Assembly: GCA_035553055.1 (NCBI GenBank)
Contig: DATNEK010000173.1
Location: forward strand, 1-8,983
DNA length: 8,983 bases
Source: Chersky-822 sp035553055
GTDB lineage: Bacteria > Actinomycetota > Actinomycetes > Streptosporangiales > Streptosporangiaceae
Direction of reading: 5' to 3'
Shown: one piece after another, positions 1-5,369 of the stretch
How positions within the stretch are numbered: position 1 is the stretch's first letter
How the letters are laid out: each line of letters starts with the position of its first letter
Program-made: the position numbers and the translations under genes
Notes under the pieces: model-generated
Told to the model about the DNA's origin: nothing
The model's database searches: none
The model's input: only the letters and a program-made list of their open reading frames with translations

Positions 1-268
1 TCAGAATCCGCGCGCAGTCGGTCAGTCGCGGGCCGAGCACCGGATGGCGCAGGTACGCCCTCGCCTCGGCGAGCGATCTGATCGCATAGGTCCGCGACGT
101 CGGGCTGAACCCGAGACCCGCGATCTGCGGGAATACGAACCACATCCAGTGGCCGGTCTTCCTGCCCGCCCGCAACTCGGCGACCGCGCGCTGATACGTG
201 CCGCCTGAGTCCTGCGCGACCGCGAACCGGCGAAGGTCGTAGGGATCGGCTGAGTTCGCCGCCGTCAT
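1..268 (-). CDS. DUF1810 family protein, 3' end cut off by window
   Basis: Reading leftward from an ATG at 268-266, the frame stays open for 89 codons to the window edge, so only the N-terminal part is present. The product begins with a DPYDLRRF segment (residues 8-15) and contains RAGRKTGHWMWFVFPQIAGLG (within residues 33-53) and a YAIRSLAEARAYLRHPVLGPRL stretch (from residue 61). These match what I know of the DUF1810 family, small cytoplasmic proteins of about 140-150 residues with no settled biochemical role. Its ATG overlaps the TGA of the threonine synthase gene in an ATGA arrangement, so it is very likely translationally coupled and in the same operon. Family assignment is confident; function is unknown. 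Confidence 0.85.
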   Translation of the reverse strand, partial: MTAANSADPYDLRRFAVAQDSGGTYQRAVAELRAGRKTGHWMWFVFPQIAGLGFSPTSRTYAIRSLAEARAYLRHPVLGPRLTDCARIL

Positions 269-1530
269 GTCCGAATCGCGTTCCCTGGTCCAAGCGGTAT
301 GGCGCCAGACGCGGCCAGGACCGGCACGTCGACCCCTGCCCGCACCGGAACCGTATCTGGGTACTTGAGTCCGCTGCCGGTGTTGAGCACGACGACCTCG
401 TCGCGTTCGATCAGCCAGCCCGCATCGCGTAGCTGGCGGACCGCGGTGAAGCAGGCGGCGCCTTCCGGGCAGATGAAGCACCCTTCGGCGTTCGCGACCT
501 CGCGCTGGTCGGCGAGCAGATCATCGTCGTCGACGGCCACCGCGGTGCCGCCGGTCGCGTAGAGCGAGTCGAGCACAAGGAAGTCGCCAAGCGCTTTGGG
601 CACCGTGATACCGAATGCCACCGTTTTCGCGTCCGGCCACGGCTCGCTTTGGCTGGCGCCTTCGGCGAATGCCCTGACAATCGGAGCGCAGCCCGTCGCC
701 TGCACGGCGACCATTCGCGGCAGGTCGCCATTGACCCAGCCGAGCTCGCGAAGCTCGAGCAGCGCCTTGTAGATGCCGATGATGCCGACCCCGCCGCCGG
801 TCGGGTAAACGATCACGTCGGGGAATCGCCAGCCAAGCTGCTCGGCGATCTCAAAGCCCATCGTCTTCTTGCCCTCGAGCCGGTAGGGCTCCTTGAGCGT
901 CGAGGTGTCCTGGTAGCCGTCTCGCTCGGCGACCGCGGCGCCGACCAGCCTGCCCGCATCGTTGATCAGCCCGTCGACGAGGTAGAGCTCGGCCCCGGCG
1001 GCCGCGCATTCCGCCCTGGTGATCTCGGGCGCGCCGACTGGCATGACGATCAGGCTGCGTAGCCCGGCGCGGGCCGCGTACACCGCCCAGGCGGCGCCCG
1101 CGTTGCCGTTCGTGGGCATCGCGACGCCCCGCACTCCGAGTTCGGCGGCGCGGGACACGCCGACCGCCGCTCCCCGAGCCTTGAAAGTGCCAGTCGGGAT
1201 CAGGCCCTCGTCCTTCATCAGCAGTCTGGGCACGCCCATCGCTTTGCCGAGATTCGGCATCGCCAGCAGCGGCGTCATGCCCTCGCCCAGGCTGACGACG
1301 CTGCCTTGGTCGCCGACCGGCAGGAGCTCGTGGTATCGCCACAGATCAGGAGGTCGGCCGGCGATCTGGGCCGGGTGCAGGCGCGCGGAAACCTGTTCGG
1401 TGTCATAGCGGGCGAGCAGTGGCGCACCGCAGCCGCAGGTGCCCTGGACCTGATCAGCCGCCAGCCGGCGGGCGCAGCGTGAGCACTCGAGATGTGACAA
1501 CGCCGAATACTGCGGGGGTCTTGACGTCAT
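265..1530 (-). CDS. thrC: Threonine synthase, zinc-ribbon type, PLP-dependent
   Basis: This 421-residue protein belongs to the fold-type II PLP enzymes and most likely converts O-phosphohomoserine to threonine in the cytoplasm. An N-terminal zinc ribbon is suggested by C16, C19, C32 and C34. The PLP lysine is K117 in GTFKARG. PTNGNAG (139-145) and PTGGGVGI (243-250) are cofactor-binding loops, and NTGSGLKYPDTV (383-394) is the usual C-terminal signature. The ATG at 1530 lies 9 bases after the stop of the upstream ATPase gene and has only a weak ribosome site, so it is probably read as part of that transcript. Many actinobacteria make threonine with a shorter ThrC lacking the ribbon, encoded near hom and thrB, so this could be a paralogue acting on a related phosphorylated or sulfonated substrate. 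No hom or thrB is seen here. Confidence 0.88.
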   Translation of the reverse strand: MTSRPPQYSALSHLECSRCARRLAADQVQGTCGCGAPLLARYDTEQVSARLHPAQIAGRPPDLWRYHELLPVGDQGSVVSLGEGMTPLLAMPNLGKAMGVPRLLMKDEGLIPTGTFKARGAAVGVSRAAELGVRGVAMPTNGNAGAAWAVYAARAGLRSLIVMPVGAPEITRAECAAAGAELYLVDGLINDAGRLVGAAVAERDGYQDTSTLKEPYRLEGKKTMGFEIAEQLGWRFPDVIVYPTGGGVGIIGIYKALLELRELGWVNGDLPRMVAVQATGCAPIVRAFAEGASQSEPWPDAKTVAFGITVPKALGDFLVLDSLYATGGTAVAVDDDDLLADQREVANAEGCFICPEGAACFTAVRQLRDAGWLIERDEVVVLNTGSGLKYPDTVPVRAGVDVPVLAASGAIPLGPGNAIRT

Positions 1531-1539
1531 GCGGCCAGG

Positions 1540-2025
1540 CTACGATGCGGCGCGCAGGTCGTCGGCGTCAGGCCGGTCGCCAGCCGGCAGCACGCAGTAG
1601 ACGGTCTTGCCGAGCCCGGCAGGCAGGAACGAATACGACCACTCGGTCGTCAGGGCGTCGATGATGAACAGGCCGCGACCGCTCTCCGCGTCGGGCGGCA
1701 CCGCGCTCAGCACCGGCGGGTTCGTGCTCGCGTCGGTGACCTCGATTCGGAGCACCTGACGGGCATAGCAGAGCATCAGAAGTATCTGTCCTAAGCCAGA
1801 CTCGCTTGACCCGCCGGAGTCAGTGGTTACTCCGGCTGCCTTGGCGGCGTTGGCCACCAGTTCGGAGGCTACGAGGGTGGCGGTCTCGACAAGTTCGCCG
1901 CCGATGCTCCACGATGCCAGCGCGTGGCGCACAAAGTGACGTGCCTGATACGGGGCGCCGGGTGAAGCGGCGAGTTCAAACCGCGCCATCAACGCCGATG
2001 ACGATGCCTGGGTCAACATTGCCAC
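1540..2025 (-). CDS. ATP-binding anti-sigma-factor-like protein (HATPase_c_2, RsbW/SpoIIAB-like)
   Basis: This 161-residue protein has the Bergerat ATP-binding fold of RsbW/SpoIIAB-like serine kinases, which in actinobacteria usually bind and inhibit sigma factors or phosphorylate anti-sigma antagonists. The N box is SELVANA (E55, N59), the G1 box is VTDAS with D98, the G2 box is SGRGLFIID (115-123), and a GKT follows at 139-141. A Gly/Ser-rich low-complexity insert (about 69-78) follows the N box. No membrane segment or receiver domain is seen, so it is a stand-alone cytoplasmic protein. The GTG start at 2025 has GGAGG 4 bases upstream; an in-frame ATG at 2019 is 10 bases from the same site and is an equally fair choice. 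It heads an apparent operon with threonine synthase and DUF1810. No sigma factor or antagonist gene is next to it, so the partner is unknown. Confidence 0.9.
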   Translation of the reverse strand: MAMLTQASSSALMARFELAASPGAPYQARHFVRHALASWSIGGELVETATLVASELVANAAKAAGVTTDSGGSSESGLGQILLMLCYARQVLRIEVTDASTNPPVLSAVPPDAESGRGLFIIDALTTEWSYSFLPAGLGKTVYCVLPAGDRPDADDLRAAS

Positions 2026-2027
2026 TT

Positions 2028-2034
2028 CTCCTCC
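2028..2034 (-). promoter_or_regulatory. Strong ribosome binding site of the HATPase gene
   Basis: The minus strand reads GGAGGAG just before the GTG at 2025. It serves either that GTG or the ATG at 2019. It is one of the two best Shine-Dalgarno matches in the window. Confidence 0.75.
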
Positions 2035-2173
2035 TCACCTGTAATGTCAAGCCCTTAATAAGACGACGAATTCCCCCAGCCGACGGTTGTCGTCATGTTG
2101 TTACGGTTAGATAGCAATGAAATCGTAATCGAAGACCTCTTTCGGAAAAATCTTATTTGTGATATTATGAGAA

Positions 2174-2203
2174 TATAGTCAGCTATAGTCAGCTATTGTC
2201 GGC
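2174..2203 (+). repeat. Three tandem copies of a 10-bp unit, TATAGTCAGC
   Basis: Two exact copies of TATAGTCAGC (2174-2183, 2184-2193) and a third variant TATTGTCGGC (2194-2203) sit end to end, stopping 3 bases before the GTG of the methyltransferase gene. The 10-bp period is close to one helical turn, so a protein could bind them on one face of the DNA. Each unit starts with a -10-like hexamer (TATAGT, TATAGT, TATTGT). If the last one acts as a -10, transcription would begin at or beside the start codon, giving a leaderless message. This would fit the absence of a Shine-Dalgarno site. The repeat is seen; its role is inferred. Confidence 0.85.
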
Positions 2204-2206
2204 AGC

Positions 2207-3091
2207 GTGACAAATTCTTCGCCTAGTAGGCCGCACCCCAGCCAGACGGCACTCACCGCGGCGGCCGCCCGGGCCGCTCACCTGATCGTCGATCGTGAGC
2301 CAGTGATCTTCGCCGACCCGCTCGCCGCTGATCTGCTTGGCGACCGGGCGGACGAACTTATCTCCTACCACCGGCTGCACGGCTCGCACGTGGTCCTGGC
2401 ATCGGCCAGGGCTCAGGTGACCTGCCGCAGCAGGTATACCGAGCTTGCCGTCGCCGACGCGCTCGGTCGCGGCGTCGCCCAGTACGTGATACTCGGCGCT
2501 GGCCTCGACTCTTTCGCCTACCGCGGCGCGATCGCTGGACGGCTGGCTGTGTTCGAGGTCGATCAGCCAGCGACGCAGGACTGGAAACGGCAACGACTCG
2601 CCGAGGTCGGCTTGACCGCGCCTTCGAACGCCCGCTTCGTGCCGGTCGACTTCGAGGCGGACTCACTGACATCGCGGCTGGTGCGCGGTGGGTTCGACCT
2701 GACCAGGCCGGCGGTCCTTAGCTGGCTCGGCGTCACGATGTACCTGACCGATGCCGCCATCGGGGCCGTCATCGGCGAGCTTGGGCGCTTCGCTTCTGGT
2801 ACCGAACTCGTACTGGACTACATGCTCGCCGCTGACCTGCGCGACGACATCGGCAACAGCTACGTCGAGCAGGTCGCTCCGGTGGCCGCGCAGCGCGGCG
2901 AGCCGTGGCTGTCATTCTTTTCCCCGCCGCAGATGACCGCGTTGCTTAACGGCCACGGCTTCGCCGACGTCAGGCACATCGCCCAGCGGGATGTCGGCTC
3001 CGATGCGATGTGGTGCCGCAGCGACGCTCTTCGCCCAGCCGATCTGTCGAAGCTTGCCCACGCCAGGCTTCCTGCCCGAAATGGCCGCTAG
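2207..3091 (+). CDS. Class I SAM-dependent methyltransferase, TIGR00027 / leucine carboxyl methyltransferase-like
   Basis: This 294-residue protein matches the TIGR00027 group of the leucine carboxyl methyltransferase-like family, which is greatly expanded in mycobacteria and relatives. The N-terminal TALTAAAARAAHLIVDREP (14-32) and FADPLAADLLGD (35-46) are typical of the group. SAM motif I is ILGAGLDSFAYR (95-106), the acidic motif II is FEVDQP (116-121), followed by PVDFE (146-150), SWLGVTMYLT (172-181) and LVLDYM (201-206). Length is normal. The acceptor substrate is not known for most members; carboxyl or hydroxyl groups are possible. The GTG start has no ribosome site and directly follows a three-copy 10-bp repeat, suggesting a leaderless transcript. 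The gene is divergent from the HATPase operon and 78 bases ahead of a lipoprotein gene on the same strand. Confidence 0.92.
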   Translation: MTNSSPSRPHPSQTALTAAAARAAHLIVDREPVIFADPLAADLLGDRADELISYHRLHGSHVVLASARAQVTCRSRYTELAVADALGRGVAQYVILGAGLDSFAYRGAIAGRLAVFEVDQPATQDWKRQRLAEVGLTAPSNARFVPVDFEADSLTSRLVRGGFDLTRPAVLSWLGVTMYLTDAAIGAVIGELGRFASGTELVLDYMLAADLRDDIGNSYVEQVAPVAAQRGEPWLSFFSPPQMTALLNGHGFADVRHIAQRDVGSDAMWCRSDALRPADLSKLAHARLPARNGR

Positions 3092-3106
3092 ATAGGCCAG
3101 GGGCAT

Positions 3107-3125
3107 GGGCGCGACATCGCCCTTT
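3107..3125 (+). terminator. Possible weak terminator hairpin after the methyltransferase gene
   Basis: GGGCG (3107-3111) and CGCCC (3118-3122) form a 5-bp stem with a 6-base loop, followed by TTT. The stem and T run are short, so termination would be weak at best. It lies 15 bases after the methyltransferase stop. Confidence 0.3.
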
Positions 3126-3169
3126 CCGGGTGAGGCCGACGCGTCCGCCGCCGGGTATGCATTGGCAGC

Positions 3170-3733
3170 ATGATTGAGGAAACGATCCCCAGATTCGGCT
3201 GGCGCAGACGGCCTGTCGGCCGTGCTCGCCTGGTCATCGCGGTGCTGAGCTGCAGCGGAGCGGTGCTCATCGCAGGTTGCAGCTCGCCCGGCCCGAGCGG
3301 CGATACCAAGGCGCCGAAGCCGGCGGGTACCTCGGCCGCGTCGAAGTCTCCGGCAGGGGCGACTTCGGTTCCGGCGTCGGCCTCGGCGAGCGCGGCCGCG
3401 TGCGTGCACATCAACTCATTGCGAACGTCGTTGACCAGCTTGACTCACGTCAAGGTGAGCTCGGCCTCAGCCAGCACGCTGACCACGGACCTGGCCAACA
3501 TCGAGAGCCAGCTCGGGGCGCTGAAGGGCCAGGATCTCGGCGCGTTCTCCAAGCAGGCTGACCAGCTAATGGCGCACCTTGACAAGATCAAGAAAGATGC
3601 GGCCGAGCTGAGCTCAAGCCCGACCAAGGCGGCGATGGCGCTGAACGGCGACCTCACCAGCCTGAAAACCAGGGCAGGGCCGATGATCGCCGAGATGAAA
3701 GTGGTCTGCCACAAGACCAAGACCAAGACCTAG
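3170..3733 (+). CDS. Small secreted lipoprotein of unknown function
   Basis: This 187-residue product has a basic N-terminus (RFGWRRRPVGRAR, 8-20), a hydrophobic segment (21-36) and a lipobox IAGC with C37 as the lipidated residue, so it should be anchored on the outer face of the cell membrane. A Ser/Ala/Pro-rich linker (38-77) follows. The C-terminal part (79-180) is predicted helical with heptad-like leucines. It is framed by two cysteines, C78 and C180, which could form a disulfide closing the helical bundle. The tail is Lys/Thr-rich (HKTKTKT). I do not recognise a named family. The ATG at 3170 has no clear ribosome site but gives a well-shaped signal peptide. The stop codon overlaps that of the convergent NTF2-fold gene in a shared CTAG. 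Confidence 0.75.
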   Translation: MIEETIPRFGWRRRPVGRARLVIAVLSCSGAVLIAGCSSPGPSGDTKAPKPAGTSAASKSPAGATSVPASASASAAACVHINSLRTSLTSLTHVKVSSASASTLTTDLANIESQLGALKGQDLGAFSKQADQLMAHLDKIKKDAAELSSSPTKAAMALNGDLTSLKTRAGPMIAEMKVVCHKTKTKT

Positions 3734-4164
3734 CCGGACGGCTCGGCGACCGCGGCGACCGCCTGGATCTCGGCGCTGTCAAATTCCCAGTACGCGCGCA
3801 GCGCCGCGATCTTGCCCGCACCGTCGTCGCGGTAGGTATAGACGCCGCGGACGACCACGACATGGCGGCCGCCCGGCAGCGTGGTCCTGATGATGCCGAC
3901 GTCGGCGACTTCGTCGCCGCAGAGGTAGGAGCGTTCGATCTCGAAGCTGATCTGCTCGTTCGGCGCGATCACTGTGTCGTAGAACGCCGCGATGGCCGCG
4001 AGGCCGCGATGTCCTTCCCCGGCCGGGTCAAGCGGGGACGGCCCGATCGGGTCGGCGACTACGGCGTCGGCCGCGAACAGACTGAGCCAGGCAGCACGGT
4101 CTTTGGCGTGCACAGCCGCCTGAGATCGCCTGGCCAGATCTCGCGCGGTTGGTCGCCCGGTCAC
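3730..4164 (-). CDS. NTF2-fold (SnoaL-like) protein resembling ketosteroid isomerase
   Basis: This 144-residue protein has the NTF2/SnoaL fold. The segment WLSLFAADAVVADPIG (26-41) lines up with the equivalent segment of bacterial ketosteroid delta-5-isomerase as I remember it, placing D38 at the isomerase general base. The later YRDDGAGKIAALRAYW (111-126) also lines up with the isomerase. The oxyanion-hole residues of the classical enzyme (Tyr14, Asp99) seem absent: position 14 is Ser, and the region before GAGK has no matching Asp. It could be an isomerase with altered chemistry, an epoxide hydrolase-like or cyclase-like enzyme, or a binding protein. The start is the GTG at 4164, which overlaps the TGA of the oxidoreductase gene (GTGA); a longer reading to 4260 only adds low-quality Arg-rich sequence inside that gene. 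It is cotranscribed with the oxidoreductase behind a KstR-like box. Confidence 0.85.
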   Translation of the reverse strand: MTGRPTARDLARRSQAAVHAKDRAAWLSLFAADAVVADPIGPSPLDPAGEGHRGLAAIAAFYDTVIAPNEQISFEIERSYLCGDEVADVGIIRTTLPGGRHVVVVRGVYTYRDDGAGKIAALRAYWEFDSAEIQAVAAVAEPSG

Positions 4165-5039
4165 GCTCGCACCTTGCCGATGACCTTTTCGGCGTAGGTG
4201 TTGAGCGCGTCGATCTTCTCGGCTAGCGGCTGGGCGTCCGGCTTGGCGTCGTATGGCCATCGGAAGCCTACGATCACGTCGGTCACCCCTTGCGCTTCGA
4301 GCCGCCCGATTCCGTCGGCGTTGTACGCGTCCATCGAGATCACGTGCACCTCAAATGGCCGGTCGGCGGTCCCTGCCTCGCGGCGCAGCTCGGCGAGCCT
4401 GGCCAGCAGGCCGGGCAGGTCGGCGGGATCGCCGCCGCCGTGCATCCAGCCATCGCCATTGCGCGCTGCCCGGCGCAGCATCGCCTCGCTGTGGCCGCCA
4501 TACAAGATCGGGATAGGTACGGTCGGCGCGGGCGAGAGCTTGACCGGCGGGAAGCGGAAAATTTCTCCGTCGTACCCGAAGTACCCGCCGCCTGCCAGGC
4601 CGCGGATGATCTCGACCTCCTCGTCCAGGCGGCGGCCTCGCCGCTGCCACGGCACGCCGAGCACGTCGTAGTCCTCACGCCACGGGCTGGTGCCGACGCC
4701 GAGCAGCAGCCTGTTGCCGGTGAGCACGGCCACCGAGGTGGCTTGCTTGGCGACCAGGACGGGGTTGCGTATCGGCAGCTTGAGCACGAACGTCGTGAAC
4801 CTGAGCCGCTCGGTCACCACGCCGAGCGCCGGGATCAGCGAGAACGGCTCGATGAACGGCTTGCCGTCGAGAAACTCGCGGGTACCGTCCGGGCTGTAGG
4901 GATACTGGCTGCTGGCACGCTCCGGGTAGCAGATGCTGTCGGGCACCACCATCGAGTCAAATCCCGCCGCCTCGGCCGCCTTGGCGAGCGGCAGGTAGAA
5001 CGTCGGGTCAGTCATCGACTCGGCATAGGAGAATCGCAC
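4161..5039 (-). CDS. LLM-class, probably F420-dependent, flavin/deazaflavin oxidoreductase
   Basis: This 292-residue protein is a luciferase-like (beta/alpha)8 oxidoreductase of the type usually annotated as TIGR03619-family F420-dependent. Diagnostic stretches are RFSYAES at the N-terminus, LRFTTFVLKLPIRNPVLVAK (79-98), GVGTSPWREDYDVLG (114-128), WQRRGRRLDEEVEIIRGL (131-148) and PIPILYGGHSEAMLRRAARN (175-194). It would transfer hydride between F420H2 (or FMNH2) and an organic substrate; the substrate is unknown. The GTG at 5039 is chosen because RFSYAES is the usual family start and an AGGA lies 8 bases upstream. A longer start at 5081 would lie inside the KstR-like box. The gene is first in an operon with the ketosteroid-isomerase-like gene (GTGA overlap). 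The box at 5074-5087, 35 bases upstream, suggests control by a TetR-type repressor. Confidence 0.92.
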   Translation of the reverse strand: MRFSYAESMTDPTFYLPLAKAAEAAGFDSMVVPDSICYPERASSQYPYSPDGTREFLDGKPFIEPFSLIPALGVVTERLRFTTFVLKLPIRNPVLVAKQATSVAVLTGNRLLLGVGTSPWREDYDVLGVPWQRRGRRLDEEVEIIRGLAGGGYFGYDGEIFRFPPVKLSPAPTVPIPILYGGHSEAMLRRAARNGDGWMHGGGDPADLPGLLARLAELRREAGTADRPFEVHVISMDAYNADGIGRLEAQGVTDVIVGFRWPYDAKPDAQPLAEKIDALNTYAEKVIGKVRA

Positions 5040-5073
5040 GCGTCCGATCCTGCCAGCCCGGCCCCGAAAACGG

Positions 5074-5087
5074 TAGAACACGTTCTA
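5074..5087. promoter_or_regulatory. KstR-like operator upstream of the LLM oxidoreductase gene
   Basis: TAGAACACGTTCTA fits the KstR consensus TnnAACnnGTTnnA at every fixed position and is palindromic in 6 of 7 base pairs. It lies 35 bases before the GTG of the oxidoreductase gene. On the minus strand it contains TGTTCTACC, an extended -10-like element, so a bound repressor would block transcription. KstR is the TetR-family repressor of actinobacterial cholesterol catabolism. Other TetR proteins with the same half-site cannot be excluded. Confidence 0.72.
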
Positions 5088-5094
5088 GTCCCCC

Positions 5095-5319
5095 GATGGA
5101 TTCGGCAACCCATCGCGGCTCTCCGCCAGCTCCCCGCGATGGATTCGGGCATCCATCGCGACCTCTCGGCCAGCTCCCCGCGATGGATTCGGGCATCCAT
5201 CGTGACCTCTCGGCCAGCTCCCTGCGGTGGATTCGGGCATCCATCGCGGAAAACGGGTGTGGATTCGGGCATCCATCGCGTGTGTCGACGGCTCAGCGCG
5301 ATGGATTCGGGCATCCATC
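5095..5319. repeat. Array of six 20-bp hairpin repeats, period about 44 bp
   Basis: The core GATGGATTCGGGCATCCATC occurs at 5138-5157, 5182-5201 and 5300-5319. One-to-three-base variants are at 5226-5245 and 5258-5277, and a more diverged copy is at 5095-5114. Starts are spaced 43, 44, 44, 32 and 42 bases. Each core is a hairpin with 7-bp arms and a 6-base loop; copy two extends to 10-bp arms (5135-5144 with 5151-5160). The segments between the first four copies are also alike (about CCTCTCGGCCAGCTCCC), so the full unit is about 44 bp and this is a tandem repeat, not CRISPR. The array fills most of the 330-base gap between the nucleotidyltransferase stop and the oxidoreductase start. It may act as a transcript-stabilising or terminating structure or be a mobile extragenic palindrome; nothing here decides. 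Confidence 0.95.
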
Positions 5320-5320
5320 T

Positions 5321-5368
5321 GGCGCCGAGCGGCCAGAGCGGCCGGGCCGGAGAGCCGGGTCGGGCGCC
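5321..5368 (-). terminator. GC-rich dyads after the nucleotidyltransferase stop, possible terminator
   Basis: Just beyond the minus-strand stop at 5370 there are two GGCGCC palindromes (5321-5326, 5363-5368) that could pair with each other. Between them is a smaller hairpin, CGGCC (5330-5334) / GGCCG (5340-5344). No T run follows, so this would be an atypical terminator. Confidence 0.3.
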
Positions 5369-5369
5369 T

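Larger units (their letters stand above)
2026..2206. promoter_or_regulatory. AT-rich divergent promoter region
   Basis: This 181-base stretch separates the minus-strand HATPase operon from the plus-strand methyltransferase gene and must hold promoters for both. Its right half (about 2100-2200) is strikingly AT-rich for this genome, with runs such as GGAAAAATCTTATTTGTGATATTATGA. A loose inverted repeat GACGAC (2062-2067) / GTCGTC (2089-2094) and a short TTACG (2101-2105) / CGTAA (2124-2128) pair are present and could be regulator sites, but both are weak. No convincing -35/-10 pair with normal spacing was found on either strand. Confidence 0.6.

Noticed and set aside
649..1062. Plus-strand open frames opposite the threonine synthase gene
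   Set aside because: They are shadows of a well-supported minus-strand gene and show no domain of their own.
4165..4260. Longer N-terminus for the isomerase-like protein
   Set aside because: The extra 32 residues are Arg/Gln-rich, unlike the family, and lie inside the oxidoreductase gene; the GTGA overlap gives a better start.
5040..5081. Longer N-terminus for the LLM oxidoreductase
   Set aside because: The GTG at 5081 is inside the KstR-like operator and the added residues are not part of the family; the GTG at 5039 has a ribosome site.
5095..5319. CRISPR array
   Set aside because: Repeat length and spacing look similar at first, but the intervals between the first four copies are themselves repeated and vary in length (12 to 24 bases), and no cas genes are seen.
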